From Phoronis ovalis (Eukaryota; Phoronida; Phoronidae), in the NCBI GenBank assembly GCA_028565635.1, contig JAOXYB010048303.1:1-12024 (forward strand): a DNA stretch of 12,024 nt, written 5' to 3'. Below are positions 1 through 9,297 of the stretch, one piece after another. Both the position numbers and the translations under genes were made by a program. Each line of letters opens with the position of its first letter. Within the stretch, counting starts at the first letter, position 1. Under the pieces are notes generated by a model. That model was not told where the DNA came from, did not search any database, and saw only the letters and a program-made list of their open reading frames with translations.

Positions 1-331
1 GGGGTTGGATTTTTTTGTGCACTATGTTTTTGAAATGCACCAACCCCCCCCTGTGGTAATTTCTGACCAGTCCCTAAGTGTAGATTTAATTTATGTAACT
101 GTGTATACGTGTATGCGTGTAGTTCCCATCTGAGCAGAATCAGCTTCTGTATACACTAGTATGTTTAATAATCATTTAAGTAAATTAATGATGTCGAGTG
201 CTAAAGTTTATCAATTATCCAATATTCATTTTAAAAAGCAGCATTGTGGGGCAACTGTTACCTTAAATATTTGTGGTGGTGGCATATTTACTTTAACCCT
301 CCTTTGTCCGCATTGTGCTGCCTTCTCATAG
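1..331 (+). other. 3' part of an intron, upstream edge of window
   Basis: This AT-rich non-coding sequence ends in the acceptor ctcatag at 325-331. The reading frame used by the downstream exon has a TAG stop at 329-331, directly before the exon, so coding cannot extend further left without splicing. The first 51 bases contain a short inverted repeat (ggggttg at 1-7 against caacccc at 41-47) and an eight-C run. I see no promoter, start codon or further exon here. Confidence 0.6.
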
Positions 332-496
332 GATCTTAAGTTGCAACAAGAACCTGTCCCTACATTCCCACCTGATGGTACGCTTACAGAAGACTGGATC
401 GAGTTTGTTAATAGACGCCCCATTCCAAAAAAATCAGGACGTAAAAAGCATATTTCTCCTAGAGATTATGATTCCAATAAAAGACAGGATGAAGAG
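332..496 (+). CDS. 55-codon internal exon of unknown homology, in frame with the giant exon
   Basis: The exon lies between acceptor ctcatag|GAT and donor GAAGAG|gtactg. It is 165 nt long and phase 0 at both ends. The translation starts DLKLQQEPVPTF, continues through a hydrophobic and aromatic stretch (LTEDWIEFVNRRPIP, residues 18-32) and ends in a basic tail (KKSGRKKH, then KRQDEE). Its frame is closed by a TAG exactly at the acceptor and by a TGA shortly after the donor, which supports the boundaries. The frame joins the giant exon at 1196 without a stop. I do not recognise the segment as a known Sec16 domain. It probably lies in the linker between the central domain and the C-terminal domain of the same protein, but it could belong to an overlapping gene or isoform. 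No transcript evidence is available here. Confidence 0.6.
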
Positions 497-1195
497 GTAC
501 TGGTCATCACATGATTCCTTGTTTCTTAGATACCTTCAGTTTTATAAATTCTGTTCATGTAGTTTGTTGTCAATCTTTAGTTTGTGTGTCTGTTTATGCA
601 TCTGTGTTGCTTTACCTATTTATTATTGTCTAAGCTGTTTTGCCTAGTCAATATCATTATATTGTTTTCAATATCCACACTAGCAGCTTATGATTTGCAA
701 TGTCATGAATATTGTATTGGGAATAATTTATTTTATGAAGTACATAAAACAGTCAATACCTTCTCCACACTCAACTCTGTTACCAGTTTCAGCCATTGTA
801 TGGTAAGAAAAGCTAGCCTTATCCAAATGCTTTCATCAAAACTCATCTAGGTCATCATAAACTTTCAATTTTTGTGCTTTCTTTAACAATATTTTACATA
901 ACAGTACATCAAAACACTATATGACCAATGAGTTTGTTTTCTGTTGGAATTACATAATTAGGTTTTCTCTTTCCATACTGTAGTGCTCTTGTGCCCTGAA
1001 TGTTTTTTTTCCTGTTCTTAGTATTTTATAAAGGCACCAATGGGAAAGGATGGTGTCACTTCTTTACTTTATAAATTTTATTTATACTATTTCTGTACTA
1101 ACTGTTTTCTCTTGTTTTTGAATTAAGCAGTGGATAGTACTGGTTCTTTTTCTTCTTATGACTTACTGCATGCTTTCTCTTTCCTTTAATTTCAG
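497..1195 (+). other. Intron, about 0.7 kb
   Basis: This AT-rich sequence runs from donor gtactg to the acceptor tttaatttcag at 1185-1195, which is preceded by a good pyrimidine tract (ctttctctttcctttaatttcag). I see no coding sequence of quality, no RNA gene and no mobile element in it. A possible acceptor (cctgttcttag) ends at 1021, but the segment after it does not fit the phase. Confidence 0.6.
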
Positions 1196-4100
1196 ACTCT
1201 GCATGCCTCTAACTCCTATAATGCTTCCCCACTAGCTTCATCTGCACGCACATATTATAAGAACAAAGCATATGTAACTCTCCCACGTTGGCACCATCAG
1301 ATGCCTAAAAAGCCAGCAATACCTGTGCAACGTCTAAGAAAGCCTTACAGATCAACTATGCTATTGAATATGTCTACTGCACATAAAGCTAATAAATATA
1401 GAGCTGAATCAACTATTGAGCCACATAACATCAATATAGAAAACAAAACTGGAACATTATCAGTTGACAGAGTGAAAAGTAAATACAATGATAACAGATT
1501 TACTGTTATGCACAATGGAAACTCGAAAGATAGATTTTCTTCTAGTTTTCTACTGACAGTTGACAATCAGGATGCAAATTCAAAACAGTGGCTTGACCAC
1601 AGAAAGAACAGAAGTTGGCACTCCCTGGCTAAGGAGGACAAATCCCCCAGATACAAGTACCAAGATGAATGGAAAAAGTATGCTCGACAAAGGAAAGTAT
1701 CCTTTGAAGATGATCCAGACACAAGGTATGCAGTTAGTCTTCCAGATAATGTCACTGGTAGAGATATGCCCAAGTTACAAGATAACTGCAATGATGTCTG
1801 TGACAGTAGAAAACAATCAACGCCTAAAGAAAATCTTAGACCATGTGAGCCAGGCGGTCACAACGAACTGTGCGAATCTCCAATTTTGCAGAATCATAGC
1901 TATCATGAAGATAGTTGTTATTTAACTGGTGAATTAAAGCATTCAACAAATGTTAGTGAACAGGAGACATCATTTAATGACAAGATGAATAGTTCATCAA
2001 ATACTTTCAAAAGACAACAATCATATATTGACCAAAGAGGGAAAATTATTCATGTGACAATGAAAGTCAAAATAGAAAAACCAATATCAAAGCATTCTTT
2101 TCACACTAGAGGACATTCAGATGAAGAACTTGCAATCTCTAAACACCAGACACAAATTATAAACAGAAATGAGAAACAAGCCATGGACTTAAATTCTCTC
2201 ACTGGAAAACATATTCCCTATAGTAAAACAGACATGGAATCTGCACAAGATCACCAGAAGTTGGAAATGTATGTTGATGGGAACTGTGTTATCGAAGACA
2301 AAAGTAAAAGTAGTAATGTTGGCCAAGATGTCAAGCGCTTGTCTCAAAACATCAGTATCTTGAATAAGACTAGTGACATGCATACTAAAGTAACAGGCCC
2401 ATCGACAGTTAACAATTCAAATGAGATTAAGAGAGCTATTAATAATTCTTGTATTACTAACGACTCTAGTGACATTTCCAAACTTAGAGAAGAAGTTGGT
2501 CAGCTTCAGGAACAAATCAAATTGTTAAATGAATCAATTAAAAACTTAGAAGCTTCTAACAAGCAGAAAGGTTCACATGTTGAAGAAAAACCATTGAAAA
2601 TGGTGCTTGGTGACTGCTTAGACTATGTAGATAGTTTACTTGAAACAGAGTCGGAGTTGGACTCCAGCGGTTCTCTGGACATTAGCAATGAAGATGAAGA
2701 AAAAGAATTACCCAAATGTAATGAAGTGAATGATGATAATGTTGATAACTACTTAGTAACTGATGCATATAATAAAGAAAGAGTCGAAATATGGCAGTCC
2801 GTGACAACTAATACTTGTAATACTGGTACCCAAAGAAAAAAAATTCCGGAGATGAATGAGTGCTTACAGTCTGTAAACGTAGATATGGAACAGGTTTCAA
2901 ATGCGGGGCATAATGAAAAGAATAGCAATCACATCTTAAAGTTTGATGCGCACGATCTACCTATCGCAATGGCAACTATAAAAGATACAATTGCCAAAAG
3001 TGATACTGTAACCGACTCCATGTGTGATGAAGGTAGTTCAAGGGTTTCAAGTATGACAGTAAGCAATGTGTTTAGTGAATCAAGCATATGGGATTTAAAT
3101 CAGAACCTTTCTAAAACCAAAGAACAATATGAATGTAGTAACTCTAATGTAGAGGAAAATCACCAACATAATGTTGGTAACTACACGATAAATCAAACAG
3201 CTTCTGACTTAAATGCAGTAGATATTGCTGAAAAAGATAACATATTAGCAAATGAGAAGTTGACGGACAATTTGAAAAACGAAATACTCAATGATTACTG
3301 TGTTAGTACATCACATGATACTGGTGTTTCAGAGAGCAAGAGAAATATTACTGAAAATTCACATGCTTTGGATGAAAAGGAAATACAAAATATATCTTCC
3401 AAAACAGTCAAAGAAAAGTTAAAAATAATAAAGGAAACAGACAGTGGTGAAAACGATGTTTCAGCTGATTTCAGCTCTCTAGATTTCTCTTCAAATACTG
3501 ATGATGCATTTAATAACAGCCACATCGATTGCAGCACAGTGAATGCATCTTTACAAGAAGATGTCAGCATTGAATTTGAGGACTATACAGCTAGTGTTGC
3601 TAGCAATAATGTGGATGCAGCCACAGTGCCAGGTGTAGCAGGAAGTGGATACCATTCAGAAATTAATAAAGGAGAAAGCCCTGGTCAACAATTTGAAGAA
3701 GATGAGGATAGTGATAATATGGATTCTGATACTCATTATGACATTTATAAAGAAAGAAGCAACGCAACTGGTGATGAGATTTTTAATGGTAAAGGGAACC
3801 TGGCAGATGCAGATGAAGAATTTGACGATATCCAAATGCAAAGTAGTGAACTAGATTGTCTATGTGGCATACATGACAATTTGGGTGGCTGTAATCAACA
3901 AGGTTATGCAAAATTGGCTTCTAAAGATGTTCTTCCTGAATATTGTGAAGTGGTTAGCTCAGAAGAAGTTGAAGTTAATGATATGAGAAGATGCTTGATG
4001 CTGAAATCAGAACTGGAAGCACTGAACAGTGACCATGAATATGGCGGTTACCAATATGATACTATACAGAATTGCTGGGTAAATCGAAGACAGCAGGTTC

Positions 4101-5395
4101 AAGATGAGCTTACAAAACTGATGGATAAACTGCTACATGTTACAGGCCAAGAACTAATGACAGACGAGAATAGTGTAGTGCTTAAAGAGGGTGAGGATAT
4201 GAAAAGATACTTAATGTTAAAATCAGAGCTTGAAGCATCAAACAGTGACCAAGAATATGGTGGATACCGATATGATTCTGTAAATCAGTGTTGGGTGGAT
4301 CATCGCCTAGAGGTACAACAAGAGCTTATGACACTGTTGGATAAACTGCTCCACATTTATGTAAGCACTGAACAGTTAGGCAGTGAAAACAGTAGAAAAG
4401 TTACAGAGAGTACCAGTACTGATGAAACCTCTAAGACTCCATTGTCATCATCCGATAGTGATACTCATTTTGAAGCTTCAGAATGCAGTTCTAAAAATTC
4501 ATGTGAAGAGTTTTCTCTCTCTTCAGCTTTTGAATCAGAGAGAATATACACTGAGAAAGGAGAAGAATTAGACACTCACAGTGGTATATATAAACAGAGA
4601 CAGGAAGATGAGATTGTGAAAATAGCGCAAAGTTGTTTAAATCCATTTCACAAAGATAGCACTATTAATTCGGATGAGACCCAGACATTTACAGAGACAA
4701 CAGGAAAAGAGAAAAAGAATGCTAAGAAGCTGACATCTCAGTCGGTTTATGAATTTTTAGAAAAGTTTCATGCCTCAAACACAGGAAAGAAAAAAACAAA
4801 ACCTAAAGTCAGAAATAGTGACCTGGTTGCACAAGCAGAACAAGAAGAGATTACTAGACAGATTACTTACCAGAATAAAAAATTAGGTCTAGATAAACGT
4901 AGCCTTTCATGTCTAGAGGCAACAATATTACCAAAACCTAAACCAAAAAAAGCATGGTCTGTTGCTAATGGTGTCCCGTATAAAGTAATGGGGACAAACC
5001 ATGGTCACATTACTTATGAAAATGAAGAAATGCCTCAACAGAATCAAGCTAAAGCAAGAAAAAGGTCTTCTAGTAAATGTAGCATTGCAAGAGATACTAA
5101 CGGAGATCCTGTAGAGATTCATATCTCAAGTGGCTTGCATATACAGGAGAATAACTACCAACGAGAACCATATGAATCCTGTAAAAACTTCATCTATGAA
5201 GATGACAGCATACCAGTATGTGGATCCTCTGTGCCTGCCATAACTACAAGTAGCCATTTAACCCCAGTGAGTAATTTGAACCTAGCTTGTCATTGTATCT
5301 TTCATAGTAAATTTACATCAGCTTCAATGAACAGATTGGAAAAGTCTAATGCAGAACACTTATCAAAGTGTTGTGATCCGTTTTATACCAATGAG
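1196..5395 (+). CDS. Giant 4,200-nt phase-0 exon, disordered protein segment of 1,400 residues
   Basis: The frame is open from the acceptor at 1194-1195 to the donor NEG|gtttgt at 5396. A TAA stop sits in frame at 1187-1189 just before the exon, and a TAG at 5411-5413 follows the donor. The first Met is at 1301 (residue 36), but the frame is open before it, with a coding-like segment (YVTLPRWHHQMPKKP), so that Met is probably not a start. Numbering from the exon start: a KVSF sequence flanked by basic and acidic residues (167-170) looks like a PP1-docking motif. A predicted coiled coil spans 426-458 (ISKLREEVGQLQEQIKLL). A very acidic tract lies around 834-848. Two copies of a 53-residue module occur at 930-982 and 1002-1054. 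Basic patches and a PKPKPKKAWSVANGVPYKVM block (W1254) follow, then KARKRSSSK at 1286-1294. The rest is low-complexity, Asn/Ser/Asp/Glu-rich and probably disordered. I do not recognise a known family. By frame and phase it is spliced to the Sec16 C-terminal exons, but it could instead end a separate isoform. Confidence 0.8.
1691..1714 (+). other. Candidate PP1-docking (RVxF-type) motif in the giant exon
   Basis: The codons read RKVSFEDD. KVSF fits the RVxF consensus used by regulatory subunits of protein phosphatase 1, with the basic residues before it and acidic residues after it that are typical of strong binders. The motif lies in a region likely to be disordered, as functional docking motifs usually are. 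Binding is inferred from the motif alone. Confidence 0.4.
2471..2569 (+). other. Short coiled-coil segment
   Basis: The 33 codons at exon residues 426-458 show heptad spacing of Leu, Val and Ile with charged residues between (KLREEVGQLQEQIKLLNES, then IKNLEASN). It is the only clear helical heptad region in the first two thirds of the exon. It could mediate dimerisation, and the length suggests four to five heptads. This assignment was made by eye. Confidence 0.55.
3983..4141 (+). repeat. Protein module repeat, copy 1 (53 residues)
   Basis: Exon residues 930-982 begin MRRCLMLKSELEALNSD, pass through EYGGYQYD and a CWV core, and end in an amphipathic helix-like stretch (ELTKLMDKLLHV). Copy 2 lies 216 nt downstream with 35 of 53 residues identical by my count. 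The pattern is a helix, then a Gly/Tyr/Asp turn, then a Trp, then a second helix, so it may be a small folded domain within an otherwise disordered segment. I do not know its family. Confidence 0.8.
4199..4357 (+). repeat. Protein module repeat, copy 2 (53 residues)
   Basis: Exon residues 1002-1054 begin MKRYLMLKSELEASNSD, then EYGGYRYDSVNQCWVDHR, and end ELMTLLDKLLHI. The aligned copy needs no gaps. The substitutions are largely conservative (R/K, T/S, I/V, N/D, V/I), which suggests an old internal duplication held by selection. The 19-residue linker between the copies shows no clear similarity to the sequence after copy 2. Confidence 0.8.
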
Positions 5396-6973
5396 GTTTG
5401 TTTCCTCTTTTAGAGTTTTTATTGCTGTTGTTACTGCTTCTGTACTAACATTTACTGCTGCTTATAGTTTTGTTATTGCTTGTTATATTTAACTGATTTG
5501 TCTACTAAAAATTAAAAATGATACTAATATGTTTTGCCATGGTTCAGTTTCTTCAAATTTTGTACATTGTTTTTATACTCCAAAATTGTAGCTACAAATG
5601 TTTGTATATCTTGTTGCACAGTAACATTTTCTTTTGAAGTTCAAACAATGAATTGTATTCACATTTTACCATCTCCACTGACACTAACCAGTTTCTTACA
5701 CTCTTAAAATAACTATTATTAGCATAGGAGTGTTTTGCTTGTTTTTTGTTACTTCTGATTTGTTATTCGCTGAAAGTCTTTGATGCATTTCTTATCAGAT
5801 TTGTTTCCAGTGAAATCCAAGTATTTTTGTATTTGTTTGTAGGATACTGTTCTATTGTGACTACGAACAATTTGTTATAATTCTCCATGTTTTTTAAATT
5901 GTTAAAAATACGGGCAGTATGAAGTTCTGCAATTTCTGAACTGTCCCGAAAGTTCTATCTGTTGCTTTTTAATTACATTTCAGTAAATCCATGTAACACT
6001 ACTGTAACAGTATTTATATTCTTCCAAATTTTCAAATTACCATCCAAAACATTTGAAAAACACATCCTGAAAATCATGCAGTTTTTGATGTCTGCGATCA
6101 CAGTTATTACCTGTGACATGTGTGACGACATATATCATATTTACTGTCAAACTAACTAAAAAAACTTGCAGTGTAGTATTAAATACCACTCATAATACAC
6201 TGATATACATAATAAGTAAATTATTGTACATACCTTATCATTGGTATTATTAATTTACATGTTTCCAGAATTTAAATAGGATCATTTTGTTTAATTCAGT
6301 ACAGTTCTTGGCCGCTAGAGTATATTAGGCTTTATACTACATAGCCAAAACTGTGCATTTTTGTAAATACTTTAGTGAATCTGTTTTTTATTCAAAATAT
6401 AGGATCTTGTTTGAAATTTGTTTTTCCAAATTTTATAAAATTGTTGTAAGAATAAGTCTGGCTTTACATTCGTAGTGATTCCAGATTTGGAACTGAATTT
6501 GTTGGTTGTACTTTCAACTTAAATATATCTTAAAATATCTCCTTTTTATTAGCTGTAAAACTAAGGAAAAATCTGTGATAAGAGCTCCAGAAGATTGAGT
6601 ACATTCTGCCCCCTCTGCAGCACTTGTTACAAAGGCATATTTTTCATGACTTGTTACTTGTTGTTCCTGGCTAAATCCCTGCAGTTAAGACATTGTGATG
6701 CAGTATTATAAATAACTTTAAAGTACATAACATAATGTTACCTGTGCTATTCTAGTGTTAAGCTGTAAAGATATATTTATTTCTTGTAAATTTGCATTAA
6801 CTTGGTGAAGTAAGTAATTTTCGTGGAATGCTTTCATTTAATGTTATACTGTAACTACTAGCTTGAATCCTCCTATAGAAATATAATATGTATGAAAGGT
6901 TTTAGTTTTACTTCTTGCAGGATTAGTGTAATTTTGTTTGTGTTCAATATATACGTTTTATGTTCCATTTCAG
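5396..6973 (+). other. Intron, about 1.6 kb
   Basis: The donor gtttgt follows the codons for Asn-Glu. The acceptor is ttccatttcag, ending at 6973. If the donor is ignored, the frame runs six more codons to TAG (5411-5413). An ATTAAA follows about 100 nt later, so a retained-intron or terminal-exon form is possible. The rest is AT-rich with short spurious frames only. An AT-rich inverted repeat lies at 6216-6258. I see no mobile element that I can name. Confidence 0.65.
5511..5516 (+). promoter_or_regulatory. Possible alternative polyadenylation signal (ATTAAA)
   Basis: ATTAAA is the commonest variant of AATAAA. It lies 98 nt after the TAG that would end the giant exon if the 5396 donor were not used. 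Such hexamers are common in AT-rich introns, so this is weak on its own. Confidence 0.2.
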
Positions 6974-7195
6974 CCATTGGACCGCCAAGTATCGGCAACT
7001 TCAAGCACTGGTAGTGGAATTATGGCAAAATCTGATTCACCTAATCTTAACCCAACAACGTTTAATTTCCAGTCTCGGCAAGTAGGAGCGCCACCTGTTA
7101 GTGGTACTTCTAATGCTGTTTCTCCACGTACTCAGCATTATGGTCAATATGCTTACAGTCAGCCGCCACAACCTATGTCAGCAGGGCAACAAATG
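6974..7195 (+). CDS. Sec16: Sec16 exon: Pro/Gln/Ser-rich linker before the C-terminal domain
   Basis: The exon is 74 codons, phase 0 at both ends, with acceptor ttccatttcag|CCA and a weak donor CAAATG|gttggt. The translation starts PLDRQVSATSSTGSGIM and becomes Pro/Gln/Tyr-rich near its end (HYGQYAYSQPPQPMSAGQQM). This is the composition expected of the disordered linker that precedes the Sec16 C-terminal domain in animals. Reading past the donor gives only VGLQN and then TGA at 7211-7213. An alternative weak donor at 7082 (CAA|gtagga) would also keep phase 0 but would drop the Pro/Gln-rich part. The exon is assigned to Sec16 by frame and by its downstream neighbours rather than by its own homology. 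Confidence 0.7.
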
Positions 7196-8596
7196 GTTGG
7201 TTTACAGAATTGATGTGCTGTTGTTTTTCAGAGCATTGCATGTTACCACATATCGTAATCCTCTATGCTTGACACAGTCCGTTATTTACCAAAAGTGTAT
7301 ACAAAATTAGCTAATATCCTAATTATCCTAACAAAGATTAATTGCTGTTACTTGTAACTCATTTTCTGAAGCCTCACAGAAGTTGGAATAATTTCATTGG
7401 AACAGAATTCCATTTTATCTTTGATAGAGTCTTGCATAAAGTTTTTACTAGATGCTTTTCTTATAACCAGTTGCAAAACAACTTCCTGTACCTTGGTCAT
7501 ACCTGCACTATAAGATGAATGGCTACAATAAGAACACATGCTTTGTTTATTGTATTTAGTATCCAATAGAGTATTTGTATGTATAAGGTGGAATTTGTGA
7601 ACGTGACCCCAATCAAACCCATAATCCTGTTTTTTGGTCAATGAATATCTTAATTGCACAGGGAAGAATTGTATGATTGCTCATTCACTAAATGCTGTAT
7701 TTTAAATTCAATTGAGAGAACTGCACAATTGTTCATTCACTAAATGCTGTATTATGGATTCAGTTGGATTCATATGACCAACAACACAAAAAAATATGAC
7801 TTTAAATTATTTTGATCCCTTGCGCATATCGTAACGTAATCTTATAGTGCATATTACTCAGCTAGTCTGCGTATATAACCTTGGTACAGTACAGCTTATA
7901 ATTCCTATTTTTCTGTTGCAGTGCTTTTGTTTCTACTATAATGCTACTAAACTTTGCACTGGACTATTGTTCTTGCTGAGTGTTGGCTATTCACCCTTAC
8001 TCCCAGTCACACATCGCAGTTTTCTTTCCAGCCAATTAACACAGAAATTCCAAGATTCCATGCAATTTGTGTAAATGTTTTGATTGAATTATTAACACTT
8101 GTTTCACTTACAGAACACTACTAACACTGAATAAGCTAAATTGTGTCTTGCTAGATTGTTCACATCTGTGTAGCTATAGAATAATTATTAAGTAAATGTT
8201 TGTATATTTATTGTGAATCCTTTCCTCGTTATTTAATGAAAGTATTGTTCTTTATTGCAACAAGACATCTAAATAAAAAATACGCTGTAGTCCTGGAACA
8301 AATTTTATTGAACAAAGGTGTTGTTAATACCAAAAGTTTTGAATACATCTCCAGCAAATGGCACTTTTCATGTAAACTGTCTTGAAATAGACCAATTTAG
8401 TAAAAAAAAAATATGGTCATGATTCTAAAATTAAGGTAATCTAATGCAGTACAAAAAACAAGTAATACTGGCAATTTAAAAAAATACTGTCTGTTGCATG
8501 TCTAGCTACATATCATCTGTAGCACAGTGTAGGTGGTAACACACTTATATGTTAACTAAGTAGGAATAATGTTTACACCAGTTCTCACAATTTCAG
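7196..8596 (+). other. Intron, about 1.4 kb
   Basis: This non-coding stretch separates the linker exon from the Lys-rich exon, and its acceptor (tctcacaatttcag) is good. It contains a tandem duplication with a 52-bp period starting at 7676. Several frames of 60 to 100 codons occur on both strands, but none has a recognisable domain or splice support. I see no RNA gene. Confidence 0.65.
7676..7770 (+). repeat. Two-copy tandem repeat, 52-bp period, in an intron
   Basis: Copy 1 starts at 7676 and copy 2 at 7728. They share attg, one mismatch, then tcattcactaaatgctgtat, and a weaker following segment (aaattcaattg against ggattcagttg). Two copies is too few for a satellite. It looks like a local duplication that has begun to diverge. 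Confidence 0.7.
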
Positions 8597-8689
8597 CCAT
8601 CAGAGACAACACAAAAAGCAGATGCTCATATGCATAAACCTCCTGCTGCAAACAAGGATAAGAAAAAGGAGCATACAGAACCTAAAAAG
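8597..8689 (+). CDS. Sec16: Sec16 exon: Lys-rich segment just before the C-terminal domain
   Basis: The exon is 31 codons, phase 0 at both ends, with acceptor acaatttcag|CCA and donor AAAAAG|gtagtt. The translation runs PSETTQKADAHMHKPPAANK and then a basic stretch (DKKKEHTEPKK). A Lys-rich charged run directly before GGWF is typical of animal Sec16 proteins, so this exon joins naturally to the next one. The frame continues without a stop on both sides. Confidence 0.85.
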
Positions 8690-8876
8690 GTAGTTTTTTG
8701 TAAAAGATAAAATCTCTCCATGCCTTACTGCATGTGTGATAGGTAGACTCCTGTTATAAATAACAAATACAGAAATAAAATATAACCTGACTAGCCATTT
8801 AGTGTATTCAACTTGGACAGTTTTTCTAAAAAAGGTAAAACATTACTTTGGTTCCATTGTACCTGTTTTGTTTTAG

Positions 8877-8963
8877 GGTGGCTGGTTTAGTGGAATCATT
8901 TCCAAATTTCAAAGAAAGGATGGGGTAAAAGAAATGTTTCTTCCAGATGACAGCGATAAAACT
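8877..8963 (+). CDS. Sec16: Sec16 exon: start of the C-terminal conserved domain
   Basis: The exon is 29 codons, phase 0 at both ends, with acceptor ttgttttag|GGT and a strong donor ACT|gtgagt. It encodes GGWFSGIISKFQRKDG and then KEMFLPDDSDKT. The GWF-G-I---F core and the LPDD that follows are diagnostic of the Sec16 C-terminal conserved domain. Sec16 is a peripheral scaffold on the cytosolic face of the endoplasmic reticulum. It marks exit sites and concentrates COPII coat proteins, and the C-terminal region of the family contributes to COPII contacts (Sec23 in yeast). This is the most secure identification in the window. Confidence 0.95.
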
Positions 8964-9297
8964 GTGAGTTTTATCTGTGATACTTAATGCTGTCTATTTA
9001 TTTTGAAATATATTAAAAAGAAATATTGACAAGTATGTTCTAAAAATTTTACTTGTATTTCTAAATTACTTCGGGATGTCTGTCTCTACTTTCAGTCAAC
9101 TGGGTGTAAATAGTGCTTGTATGTACACAATATGTTTAGTACTAGTGCACAAACCACATGATTTGCAGATTAACTGTAACATTTTAAGGCGGTTATCATA
9201 TATGCTTGATATGTTTAAAATAATTTGATGAGAATACTGGATGAAGTCATTTAAGGTAAACATAAGCCATATAGTTACGCAAGTTGCCTGTTTTTAG
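8964..9297 (+). other. Intron, 334 nt
   Basis: It lies between donor gtgagt and acceptor gcctgtttttag and splits the Sec16 C-terminal domain between LPDDSDKT and IIWDE. It is AT-rich and I see nothing else in it. Confidence 0.85.

Noticed and set aside
315-647. 110-codon plus-strand frame
   Set aside because: It overlaps the 332-496 exon in another frame and runs into Cys/Leu-rich intron translation, with no domain or splice support.
1022-1052. Small exon after the acceptor cctgttcttag
   Set aside because: The possible donor gives 31 nt (phase 1), which breaks the phase-0 join between the 496 donor and the 1196 acceptor.
1301-5413. A stand-alone single-exon gene starting at Met 1301
   Set aside because: The frame is open and coding-like back to a good acceptor at 1195, and it joins in phase 0 to an upstream exon, so the Met is most likely internal.
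7348-7659. 103-codon minus-strand frame
   Set aside because: It lies within an intron, with no recognisable domain, no splice partners and AT-rich composition. It is most likely chance, though a decayed transposon fragment cannot be excluded.
8200-8385. 61-codon plus-strand frame in the intron
   Set aside because: No acceptor or donor context and no family resemblance.
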